From the NCBI GenBank assembly GCA_001717545.1, contig CP017039.1:1984001-2048000 (forward strand): a DNA stretch of 64,000 nucleotides, written 5' to 3'. The notes below the pieces were generated by a model. The model saw only the letters and a list, made by a program, of their open reading frames with translations, was not told the origin of the DNA and made no database searches. How positions within the stretch are numbered: position 1 is the first letter of the stretch; the number at the start of each line of letters is the position of its first letter. The DNA is from Anaerolineaceae bacterium oral taxon 439. Its GTDB lineage: Bacteria > Chloroflexota > Anaerolineae > Anaerolineales > Anaerolineaceae. Position numbers and translations under genes: made by a program. Positions 18,510-26,187 of the stretch are shown piece by piece.

Positions 18510-19532
18510 ATGGTAAAAGTTGGTGTAGCCGGGTACGGCGTAATCGGTCAGCGTCTGGCTGACGGCGTCGCGCTCCAGAAAGACATGCAGCTCGTCGGCG
18601 TCGCCGACGTCGCCCCGACCCTCGCGATCCGCGCGCTGAAAGAGAAAGGCATGCCGTACGAGCTGTATCTCGCGGTCTCGGATCATCGCGCCAGGTTCGA
18701 CGAACTCGGGATCCCCGTCAGCGGGACGCTCGAAGACCTGATCCAGAAATGCGATATCATTCTCGACGCGACGAACGCCGGCGTCGGCGCGAAAAATAAG
18801 CAGCTTTACGAGAAATACGGAAAGAAAGCCGTCTTCCAGGGCGGCGAAAAAAACAGTGTCGCCGACGTCTTCTTCCATGGCTACGCTAACTTTGAGAAGG
18901 GTGTCGGGAAGCAGTTCCTGAAATTAACCTCCTGCAACACGACCGGTCTGATCCGCGCCGTGGACGCGCTCGACCGCGATTACGGCGTTGAAAAAGTCGC
19001 AATTACGATTATCCGTCGCGTCGCCGATCCAGGCGATTATCATCGCGGACTGACCAACGCGCTGCAGATCGACAAAGCTCCAAGCCATCAGGCCGTCGAC
19101 CTGATGACGATCATGCCGCACGTCGAAGCGACCGGAATCCTCGTGCATACCCCCGTTACCCATGGACATATCATCACCGTCCTCGCGAAAGGGAAACAGA
19201 AAATAACCCGGGAGATGGCGCTGAAGACGTTCCGGGGCCACGACCGAATCCGTGTCGTCCGGATTGAAGACGGATTCCTCGGGAACGCTTCGTTCTTCCG
19301 CTACGCCCGCGACCTCGGGAACCCGCGCGGCGACATGTACGAAATCGGTTTATGGGAAGATTCGATCGTCGAATCCGGCGACGATATCATGTTCGCGATC
19401 AACATTCCTCAGGAATCGGTCACGATCCCCGAAACGATGGACGCGATTCGCGCCGCCTGCGGGATGCAGCCGGATCGGGCGTCCGGAACGGCAGCGACCA
19501 ACGCCAATTTAGGGTTAGGAAAATGGAAATAA
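18510..19532 (+). CDS. Type II (archaeal-type) glyceraldehyde-3-phosphate dehydrogenase-like protein
   Basis: 340 residues, the length of archaeal GAPDH. The N-terminal Rossmann fold (VGVAGYGVIGQRLADGV) binds NAD(P); C142 in TSCNTTGL is the catalytic cysteine; RR at 169-170 matches the RRAADP phosphate-site motif of archaeal enzymes. The next motif, usually PSHHGPDV, reads PSHQAVDL here, so one His is lost. Family reaction: aldehyde plus phosphate plus NAD(P)+ to acyl phosphate. It overlaps the PGK-like gene by 10 bp, which implies coupled use. In this operon the true substrate may be a different aldehyde, for example malic semialdehyde, but ordinary glycolytic use is not excluded. No second gap gene is visible in the window. 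Confidence 0.85.
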   Translation: MVKVGVAGYGVIGQRLADGVALQKDMQLVGVADVAPTLAIRALKEKGMPYELYLAVSDHRARFDELGIPVSGTLEDLIQKCDIILDATNAGVGAKNKQLYEKYGKKAVFQGGEKNSVADVFFHGYANFEKGVGKQFLKLTSCNTTGLIRAVDALDRDYGVEKVAITIIRRVADPGDYHRGLTNALQIDKAPSHQAVDLMTIMPHVEATGILVHTPVTHGHIITVLAKGKQKITREMALKTFRGHDRIRVVRIEDGFLGNASFFRYARDLGNPRGDMYEIGLWEDSIVESGDDIMFAINIPQESVTIPETMDAIRAACGMQPDRASGTAATNANLGLGKWK

Positions 19533-20773
19533 AAATGCGGTCCCTTGACGGGATCAACCTGAACGGGAAAAAAGTTCTTCTCCGTCCGGATATTAACTCG
19601 CCGATCGATCCCCAAACCGGGGCCATCGTCAGCGACGACCGCATCGTCAAGACGATCCCGGTGATTCGGGAGCTGATCGACGGAGGCGCCGCAGTCGCGA
19701 TCATCGCGCATCAAGGCGACACGCTCGATTATCAGAACCTGACCGATCTCTCGGCGCATGCCGCGCGGATCGAAGCGCTCCTCGGCCGGCCGGTCGAGTA
19801 TCTGGACGACGTTTGCGGCCCGGCCGCGATCGCGCGCGTCAAGGCGCTTCAGCCCAGCGAAATCGTTATTCTGGGGAACCTGCGCTACCTGACCGAGGAA
19901 GTTTCAACGTTCGAGAAAGACGTCAGGCTGACCGCCGGGCAGTATGGAAAGACCCGCCTGGTCCGGCGCCTCGCGCCGCTCTTCGACCTGTACGTGAACG
20001 ACGCCTTCTCCGCGGCGCATCGCAACGCGGCCAGCATGGTCGCGTTTCAGGAGCTGCTTCCGACGGCCGCCGGGCCGCTTCTTTTCCGCGAATACGGCGA
20101 GCTCTTCAACGTTTTGCACAACGCCGTCAAGCCGGTTGTCTTCGTTCTTGGCGGCGCGAAAATTTCCGACGCATTCGGAATGATGAAACCGGTCCTTGAA
20201 AACGGGACAGCCGATACGATCCTGACGACCGGCGTCACCGGAATCGTTTTTCTCGCCGCCGCGGGGATCCCGATCGGAGAAAAAGAAACGAACTTCCTCC
20301 GGGATAAAGATCTCCTCGGCTTTATCGACGAAGCGAAAAACTATCTCCTCGACTACCCGGAAAAATTCGCCCTTCCGCTCGACCTCGCCTTCGAAAAAGA
20401 CGGATTGCGCGCCGAAACCGACGCCGCGGACCTTCCCGGCGACGCGCTCTTCCTCGATATCGGTCCGAAAACCGTCGCTTTCTACGCGAACGTCCTCGCA
20501 GGAGCGAGAACGATTTTCGCGAACGGTCCCGCCGGACTGTACGAGGACGAGCGATTCGCCGCCGGGACCCGGGGAATCTGGGAAGCGATCGCCGCTTCCG
20601 AAGGTCATTCGGTTATCGGCGGCGGCGACACCGTCAGCTCCGCCTCGAAATTCATCGACCTCAGCAGGATCACCTACGTTTCGACCGCCGGCGGCGCGAT
20701 GGTACGCTTTATGTCAGGAAAAAAGCTGCCGCTGATCATGGCGATGGAGAAGGCGTTTGCGGCGGGGAAATAA
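19523..20773 (+). CDS. Archaeal-type phosphoglycerate kinase-like protein
   Basis: 416 residues. The PGK signature is present as LLRPDINSP (19-27), with R40 (SDDRI), R121 (GNLRY) and R167 (AAHRN) keeping basic-patch arginines, and GGAKISDAFG for the nucleotide half. The HQGRP motif of the family reads HQGDT (63-67), so the arginine that contacts the substrate phosphate is aspartate 66; the usual ENxRF glutamate is also glycine (G118). The C-terminal GGGDTVSSASKF matches archaeal PGKs. It would transfer phosphate from an acyl phosphate to ADP, making ATP. Its coupling to the GAPDH-like gene shows they act in sequence. The altered patch suggests a non-standard substrate; this is inferred from remembered family motifs. 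Confidence 0.83.
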   Translation: MEIKMRSLDGINLNGKKVLLRPDINSPIDPQTGAIVSDDRIVKTIPVIRELIDGGAAVAIIAHQGDTLDYQNLTDLSAHAARIEALLGRPVEYLDDVCGPAAIARVKALQPSEIVILGNLRYLTEEVSTFEKDVRLTAGQYGKTRLVRRLAPLFDLYVNDAFSAAHRNAASMVAFQELLPTAAGPLLFREYGELFNVLHNAVKPVVFVLGGAKISDAFGMMKPVLENGTADTILTTGVTGIVFLAAAGIPIGEKETNFLRDKDLLGFIDEAKNYLLDYPEKFALPLDLAFEKDGLRAETDAADLPGDALFLDIGPKTVAFYANVLAGARTIFANGPAGLYEDERFAAGTRGIWEAIAASEGHSVIGGGDTVSSASKFIDLSRITYVSTAGGAMVRFMSGKKLPLIMAMEKAFAAGK

Positions 20774-20857
20774 AAGACAGATTATACTTATAGCCGCGTC
20801 CGGTACGTACAATCGATAGCGGGCGGATTCGATAAAAAGAGAAAGGATCAACGCATT

Positions 20858-21679
20858 ATGACGAAATTACAAGCATTTGCAAGGGATATCCGCATCCAGC
20901 AGATGATCGAGTTCAAGACCCGCGGCTTCGGGCATCTGGGCGGGTCGCTGTCGATAACCGACTGCCTCGCCGCGCTCTACGGCGAAATCATGAACATCGA
21001 TCCCGGGAATCCGAGCTGGGAGGACCGCGATCGGCTGGTCATGTCGAAAGGACACGCCGGTCCGGCGCTCTACGCGACCCTCGCTCTCAAAGGATACTTT
21101 CCGCTCGACGTCCTGCTGACGCTGAATCAGAACGGAACGAAGCTCCCGAGCCATTGCGATAAAAATCTGACGCCCGGAATCGACATGACGACCGGTTCGC
21201 TCGGGCAGGGCGCGTCGACCGCCGCCGGAATGGCGCTCGGATTGAAACATTCCGGTAAAAAAGCGCGCGTCTATCTCATTATCGGCGACGGCGAAGCGCA
21301 GGAAGGCCAGGTCTGGGAGATGGCGCTTTTCGCGGCGCAGAAGAAGCTCAGCAACCTCATTCTCTTCCTCGACTTCAACAAGCGCCAGCTCGACGGGCGG
21401 ACCGAAACCATTGCTGACCTCGAAGACCCGACCGAAAAATTCAAGTCGTTCGGCTGGCACGCCGTTCGCATCCCCGGGAACGATCCCGACCGGATCGCCC
21501 GGACGGTCCGCGAGGTTCAGGCAGCGCAGGGCGAAAAGCCGGGCGCGATTATCCTGGATACCGAAAAAGGCGCAGGCGTTCAAAAGATCATTGATATCGA
21601 ATTGAATCATCATATCACCTGTTCCCCGGAACTTGCCGACGCGGTCATCTCCGAACTCGAAGCTCAGAAGAAAGGATAA
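20858..21679 (+). CDS. Transketolase, N-terminal (TPP-binding) subunit
   Basis: 273 residues, about the N-terminal two-fifths of a normal transketolase. It contains HLGGSLSITDCLAALYG near the start, SKGHAGPALYA near 65, GSLGQGASTAAGMALG near 110 and the TPP/metal motif GDGEAQEGQVWE (about 143-154) ending in NKRQLDG. It carries AAAGGA upstream and sits 6 bp before the C-terminal subunit gene; together they form a split transketolase. Split enzymes occur in many anaerobes, and also as dedicated pathway enzymes (for example for apulose phosphate or sulfo-sugars). Membership of an inositol operon suggests a dedicated role in transferring a two-carbon unit from the ketose acid DKG. The 84-bp gap in front has a TTATACT-like box but no clear promoter. 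Confidence 0.9.
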   Translation: MTKLQAFARDIRIQQMIEFKTRGFGHLGGSLSITDCLAALYGEIMNIDPGNPSWEDRDRLVMSKGHAGPALYATLALKGYFPLDVLLTLNQNGTKLPSHCDKNLTPGIDMTTGSLGQGASTAAGMALGLKHSGKKARVYLIIGDGEAQEGQVWEMALFAAQKKLSNLILFLDFNKRQLDGRTETIADLEDPTEKFKSFGWHAVRIPGNDPDRIARTVREVQAAQGEKPGAIILDTEKGAGVQKIIDIELNHHITCSPELADAVISELEAQKKG

Positions 21680-21685
21680 TCCACA

Positions 21686-22651
21686 ATGTATAAAATAATC
21701 TATACGGGCGAATTAGAAAAAGTCGCTGGAAAAGCCGTCTTCGGGGCGACGATGAAAGCGCTCCTCGCCGAGGATAAGGACGTCGTCTATCTCGACGCCG
21801 ACCTGATGAACTCTGTTGGGACCGGCGGCCTCGAAAACCAGTTCCCGGATCAGGCGTTCGACGTCGGGATCCAGGAAGCCAACATGGCGGGGCTCGCCGG
21901 CGGTCTCGCCGCGGTCGGGAAGAAACCGTATATTCATACGTTCGGCTGCTTCGCCTCCCGACGCATGTTCGATCAGGTCTTCATCTCAATCGCCTATGCG
22001 CAGCTGAACGCGCGGGTCATCGGCTCCGATCCGGGCGTGACCGCCGCTTATAACGGCGGAACGCACATGCCGTTCGAAGATATCTGCCTGTACCGTGCGA
22101 TCCCGAACGCGACCGTGATCGAAACGACCGACGCCGCGATGGCGGGCGCGATCCTGCGCCAGACGAAAGACCGGCCGGGCGTTACCTATATCCGTCTTTC
22201 GCGGAAGAATCTTCCCGCTATTTACGAACCGGGTTCAACGTTCGAGATCGGGAAAGGGAACGTCCTCCGAGACGGAAAAGACGTCGCATTTATCGTCGCC
22301 GGCCTGCTCGTCGCCGAAGCGCTGAAAGCCGCGGAGGAGCTCGAAAAAGAGGGGATCTCCGCCGCCGTCATCGACATGTTCACGATCAAGCCGCTCGACG
22401 AAGCGCTGACGCTCGAATATGCGAAGAAGACCGGCGCGATCGTGACCGGAGAAAACGGAAATATCGTCGGCGGATTAGGCGCGGCGGTCGCCGGGTTCCT
22501 GAGCGAGAACCGTCCGACCCCGGTCGTCCGAACCGGCGTTCAGGACCGCTTCGGACAGGTCGGCGCACAGAATTTCCTTCAGGAGGAATACGGCCTGACT
22601 GCGAAAGTCCTGATCGAAAACGCGAAAAAAGCGATCGCGCTGAAAGGGTAA
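21686..22651 (+). CDS. Transketolase, C-terminal (pyrimidine-binding) subunit
   Basis: 321 residues. E64 in DVGIQEANMAGLAGG is the conserved Glu that activates TPP in the partner's site. The HTFGCFASRRMFDQV and GSDPGVTAAYNGGTHMPFED segments, and TYIRLSRKN near 170, correspond to the substrate-phosphate region of transketolases. The last ~120 residues form the usual C-terminal Rossmann-like domain (TGENGNIVGGLGAAV). It forms an active heterotetramer with the preceding subunit. It is the final gene of the inositol operon, which ends 24 bp later at a terminator. Related DXP-synthase or dehydrogenase E1 functions are less likely because of the donor-side motifs. Confidence 0.9.
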   Translation: MYKIIYTGELEKVAGKAVFGATMKALLAEDKDVVYLDADLMNSVGTGGLENQFPDQAFDVGIQEANMAGLAGGLAAVGKKPYIHTFGCFASRRMFDQVFISIAYAQLNARVIGSDPGVTAAYNGGTHMPFEDICLYRAIPNATVIETTDAAMAGAILRQTKDRPGVTYIRLSRKNLPAIYEPGSTFEIGKGNVLRDGKDVAFIVAGLLVAEALKAAEELEKEGISAAVIDMFTIKPLDEALTLEYAKKTGAIVTGENGNIVGGLGAAVAGFLSENRPTPVVRTGVQDRFGQVGAQNFLQEEYGLTAKVLIENAKKAIALKG

Positions 22652-22674
22652 GCGGCCTTTCCGTCAAATCGACA

Positions 22675-22736
22675 ACGGGCGCATCGTGCAGCGATCGCGA
22701 AACCGATCGTAAAGCAATTCCGTTGCGCCCGTTTTT
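22675..22736 (+). terminator. Terminator of the inositol operon
   Basis: ACGGGCGCA (22675-22683) pairs perfectly with TGCGCCCGT (22724-22732) and is followed by TTTT. The ~40-nt loop contains a further small hairpin around CGATCGCGAAACCGATCG. Confidence 0.7.
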
Positions 22737-22790
22737 GATTCATTCTCGAAGCCGGATATGGGAGAAAGCCAGAAGGACAGGCGGCTATCG

Positions 22791-23789
22791 ATGGAAAACG
22801 TAACGATTAAGGATATCGCCGGCGCATGCGGCGTTTCATACGCGACCGTCTCGCGGACGCTGAACCGGCGCAGCGGCGTGCATCCGGCAACGCGCGAGAA
22901 GATCCTGCGCGTTGCTGACCTCCTTGGCTATTCCCCGAATCTCCACGCGCGCAGCCTGAAAACGCAGAAAACCCGGATTATCGGGCTGATTCTGCCCGAT
23001 ATCTCGAACCCGTTTTTCGCCGATATCGCCTCGTCTGTCAATGAAATCGTTTATGGACAGGGGTATAACTCGATCCTTTGCAGCACGGACTGGAACGCGT
23101 CTATCGAAGAAAAGCAGCTTTCGCTCCTGATCGATCAGCGGGTCGACGGGCTGATCTTCAAGCCATCGCCCGACCTGACCGACCGTTACGCCGAACTCCC
23201 GCTTCCGAAGGTCATGATTTCCAATTCGCAGGACCCCCGGTTCAGCTGGGTTGAAATCGACAACGTCGAAGGCGGACGGATCGCCGCGGATCACCTGATA
23301 ACCGGCTGCGGCTATCGGTATCCAGCGTTTATCAGCGGCGCCCGCGCGTCCCGCTCCAATCAGGATCGCCTTCAGGGCTTCCGCCAACGCTTAGCCGAAC
23401 TCGACGTCCCGCTTCCCGACGAACGGATTTCTTTCGGGGCGTATTCGATCGAAAGCGGGTACCGGTCCGTCGAAAAGCTCGATCGAGGCGGCTCCGAAGC
23501 GGATTGTTTCTTCTGCGGAAACGACCTGATCGCGCTGGGCGCGCTCCAATATCTCTCCGAAAAGGATCGCCCGGTTCCGGACCGCTTCGGCGTCGTCGGA
23601 TTTGACGACGTTTATTTCGCATCTCTTCCGCAGATCCAGCTGACAACCGTTCGACAGCCGCGCCGCAGGATCGGCGCGCTCGCCGCTGAAACGCTGAGCC
23701 GCATGATAGAATCCGAAGAACGGCCGGGAGAAACGCAGATCATGCTTCGGCCTGAGCTCGTCGCCCGCCACACGACAAGCGAGCATTAG
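22791..23789 (+). CDS. LacI-family transcriptional regulator, probable repressor of the inositol operon
   Basis: 332 residues from the ATG at 22791; an ATG 33 bp upstream was rejected because MENVTIKDIAGACGVSYATV is the standard LacI start. The helix-turn-helix lies at about 5-25, followed by the hinge helix (YSPNLHARSLKTQKTRIIGLI). The rest is a periplasmic-binding-protein-like sensor domain with conserved GFDDVYFA and TTVRQPRR motifs. It lies directly behind the inositol operon, and the perfect LacI-type palindrome at 13751 sits on that operon's start point. The simplest model is repression relieved by inositol or an early catabolite. It may also control larA downstream. Confidence 0.88.
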   Translation: MENVTIKDIAGACGVSYATVSRTLNRRSGVHPATREKILRVADLLGYSPNLHARSLKTQKTRIIGLILPDISNPFFADIASSVNEIVYGQGYNSILCSTDWNASIEEKQLSLLIDQRVDGLIFKPSPDLTDRYAELPLPKVMISNSQDPRFSWVEIDNVEGGRIAADHLITGCGYRYPAFISGARASRSNQDRLQGFRQRLAELDVPLPDERISFGAYSIESGYRSVEKLDRGGSEADCFFCGNDLIALGALQYLSEKDRPVPDRFGVVGFDDVYFASLPQIQLTTVRQPRRRIGALAAETLSRMIESEERPGETQIMLRPELVARHTTSEH

Positions 23790-23893
23790 AACCGTCGTTT
23801 CCGTATCCGATATCAAACGCCGCAAGACATTTCACCATGACGGAAGGAAAGTAAAACCAAGCTGATGAGGAACCGCCAAACCAGGGAAGCCAT

Positions 23894-25156
23894 ATGAACC
23901 AGATTTTTAATTTCGCAAAATCAACCGTTTCACTTTCAATCCCGGATCGCAGCCTGCGAAAAGTATTGACCGCCAAAGCGGTCGAGGTCCCCCCGGATCA
24001 GGAGGAAACCGTCCGCCGGGCGATCGCCGCGCCAATTGGAACGCCTCGGCTATCCGAAATTGTCCGTCCCGGCGAAAAAATCGCGATTATTACCAGCGAT
24101 ATCACACGTCCGATGCCGTCGAGAATCGTCCTCCCGCCCGTCCTCGCCGAACTCGAAAAAGCCGGAATCGCGCCGGGCGACGTCACGATCGTTTTCGCGT
24201 TGGGGATTCACCGTACGCATACCGAAGCCGAAAAAGAAGCGCTCGTCGGATCCGACGTCTACCGGAAATACCGTTGTATCGATTCGTCGGGCGAATTCGT
24301 TAAGCTCGGAACAGGCAAACACGGGACGCCGTTCGAAGTTTTCAAACCGGTTGTCGACGCTGACCGCCGAATCTGCCTTGGGAATATCGAGTTCCATTAT
24401 TTCGCCGGATTCAGCGGCGGCATGAAAGCGATCATGCCGGGAGTTTCGACAAAAGCCGCGATTCAGGCGAACCACAGCCACATGGTCCATCCGGACGCCG
24501 CCGCCGGAAAAATCGACGGCAATCCGGTCCGCGGCGATATCGACGAAGTCCTCGACTTTATCAACGTCGACTTCATCGTCAACGTCGTCCTCGACGAAAA
24601 GAAACGCATCGTCCACGCCGTCGCGGGTCATCCGATCGCGGCGCACCGGGCCGGATGCCGTCTGCTGGAAGACATGTACCGGATCGAAATCCCCGACCGC
24701 GCCGAAATCGTCGTCGTTTCGCCCGGCGGCTACCCCAAAGATATCAACCTCTATCAGGCGCAAAAAGCGCTCGATAACGCCAAACACGCCGTCAGGAAAG
24801 GCGGCTCGATCCTCTGGATCGCCTCCGCCGCCGAAGGCCTGGGCGAAGACTCGTTTGAGGAATGGATGCTGGGGCATGAAAAATTATCCGACATGATCCC
24901 GCATATCCGCGAACATTTTGTCCTCGGCGGGCATAAAGCCGCCGCGATCGCGCTCGTCGCCGAAATCGCCGATATTTATCTGTATTCCGACCTCCCCGAA
25001 GACTTCGTCCGCAGGCTGCATTTCCAGCCCGTTTCAGACCTCCAGGGGACCTTCGACGCGCTGCTCCGGAAATATGGGGAAAACGCCGGGGTGATTGCAA
25101 TGCCGTTCGGCGGCGCGACGCTCCCCTTTTTAGCCGGACACCCGGACGCCGCCTGA
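23894..25156 (+). CDS. larA: LarA-family nickel-pincer racemase
   Basis: 420 residues, the family length. Conserved landmarks: the DITRPMP phosphate-like loop near 75, GIHRTHT near 104 (active-site His), EFHYFAGFSGGMKAIMPG near 165-182 (second His, and the Lys that carries the nickel-pincer cofactor) and NHSHMVHP near 200. LarA proteins interconvert 2-hydroxyacid stereoisomers; known members act on lactate, malate and other hydroxyacids, so lactate is only the default name. The cofactor genes larB, larC and larE are not in the window. Its position next to the inositol operon and its LacI gene suggests a substrate made there; D-malate is one possibility. It is full length, in a gap with no clear own promoter. 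Confidence 0.85.
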   Translation: MNQIFNFAKSTVSLSIPDRSLRKVLTAKAVEVPPDQEETVRRAIAAPIGTPRLSEIVRPGEKIAIITSDITRPMPSRIVLPPVLAELEKAGIAPGDVTIVFALGIHRTHTEAEKEALVGSDVYRKYRCIDSSGEFVKLGTGKHGTPFEVFKPVVDADRRICLGNIEFHYFAGFSGGMKAIMPGVSTKAAIQANHSHMVHPDAAAGKIDGNPVRGDIDEVLDFINVDFIVNVVLDEKKRIVHAVAGHPIAAHRAGCRLLEDMYRIEIPDRAEIVVVSPGGYPKDINLYQAQKALDNAKHAVRKGGSILWIASAAEGLGEDSFEEWMLGHEKLSDMIPHIREHFVLGGHKAAAIALVAEIADIYLYSDLPEDFVRRLHFQPVSDLQGTFDALLRKYGENAGVIAMPFGGATLPFLAGHPDAA

Positions 25157-25186
25157 AATCAGGAACCGGAGCGCGCTGATTTCAGC

Positions 25187-25192
25187 TATAAT
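25187..25192 (+). promoter_or_regulatory. -10 box upstream of the ROK kinase gene
   Basis: TATAAT lies 35 bp before the ATG at 25227, with AGGAGG just ahead of the start. No good -35 box is seen. Confidence 0.4.
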
Positions 25193-25226
25193 AATCCTTA
25201 CAGAAACGATCAAGGAGGACTCCCTT

Positions 25227-26120
25227 ATGAAATACTACGGCGCAATCGAGGCTGGCGGGACTAAATTTGTCTGTTCCGTAATCGCCGATCCGGATAATTA
25301 TTTCGAAGAAGAACGGTTCCCGACGACAATGCCTCAGGAAACGATCGCACGGACGATCGAATTCTTCAAGGAAAAGCAGAAAAAATATCCGTTAGCGGCG
25401 CTGGGGATCAGCTGTTTCGGGCCAATCGACCTGAACGAAGCTTCTCCGACCTACGGCTATATCACGAGCACCCCGAAGCCGGGCTGGAAAAATACGAATA
25501 TCGTCGGCGCCCTTGAGGATGCGTTCGGCCTGAAAATCGGCTTTGATACCGATGTCAACGGCGCGGCGCTCGCCGAATATATCTGGGGGAATCCGTACGG
25601 CGTCCGCTCGCTCGTTTATTACACGATCGGGACCGGCGTCGGCGCTGGCGTCGTTATCAACGGCGCCCCCGTTCACGGGCTGGTTCATCCCGAAGGCGGT
25701 CATATCCTGATCCGTCAGGATTACGAATCGGATCCATACGCCGGTCATTGTCCTTTTCATCAGAATTGTCTGGAAGGCTTATGCTGCGGCCCGTCGGTTC
25801 AGGATCGATTCGGGAAACCCGGATATGAACTCGGCGATGATCATCCGTTTTGGAATACGTTCTCGAATTACGTTGCCCAGGCCTGCGTCAGTCAGATTCT
25901 TCAGATCTCGCCCGAGAAAATCGTCCTCGGCGGCGGCGTCATGGAGCAGGAGCATCTCTTCCCGAAGATCCATGCCGAAGTCTTGCGCCTGCTGAACGGT
26001 TACGTAATTCATCCGGCGATCCTCGAAAAAATTGACGAATACATCACCCCTCCAGTACTCGGGAACCGCGCCGGAGCCTGCGGCGCGATGGCGCTTGCGC
26101 GCCGCGCACTCGAAGGTTAA
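25227..26120 (+). CDS. ROK-family sugar kinase, fructokinase-like
   Basis: 297 residues. ATP-binding signature GAIEAGGTKFVCSV at the N terminus; DTDVNGAALAE near 107-117 holds the catalytic Asp; the ROK zinc site is HCPFHQNCLEG (about 173-183) with the upstream His in HPEGGHI; GGGVMEQEHLFP is the second ATP motif. This pattern, including CLEG followed by CCGPS, matches bacterial ROK fructokinases better than glucokinases. It phosphorylates a hexose in the cytoplasm. It is probably monocistronic, with its own TATAAT and a terminator. It is not a substitute for IolC, which belongs to the PfkB family. Confidence 0.85.
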   Translation: MKYYGAIEAGGTKFVCSVIADPDNYFEEERFPTTMPQETIARTIEFFKEKQKKYPLAALGISCFGPIDLNEASPTYGYITSTPKPGWKNTNIVGALEDAFGLKIGFDTDVNGAALAEYIWGNPYGVRSLVYYTIGTGVGAGVVINGAPVHGLVHPEGGHILIRQDYESDPYAGHCPFHQNCLEGLCCGPSVQDRFGKPGYELGDDHPFWNTFSNYVAQACVSQILQISPEKIVLGGGVMEQEHLFPKIHAEVLRLLNGYVIHPAILEKIDEYITPPVLGNRAGACGAMALARRALEG

Positions 26121-26139
26121 GCGGGAATTTCATTTGCGC

Positions 26140-26174
26140 AAAAAGGACGCGCTTTTCGAAATGCGTCCTTTTTT
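26140..26174. terminator. Bidirectional terminator between convergent genes
   Basis: AAAAAGGACGC (26140-26150) pairs with GCGTCCTTTTT (26163-26173). T-runs exist on both strands, so it can end the ROK kinase gene and the minus-strand gene that stops at 26188. Confidence 0.8.
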
Positions 26175-26187
26175 GCCTGCCGGATCG

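Noticed and set aside
20858-22651. Sulfoquinovose (sulfo-transketolase) or apiose transketolase pathway
   Set aside because: No sulfo-sugar isomerase, sulfoacetaldehyde, apiose isomerase or apulose kinase genes are nearby; the linked genes are iol genes.
25227-26120. ROK kinase as replacement for the IolC kinase
   Set aside because: IolC belongs to the PfkB family; this protein has ROK zinc and ATP motifs, its own promoter, and is separated from the operon by two genes and a terminator.
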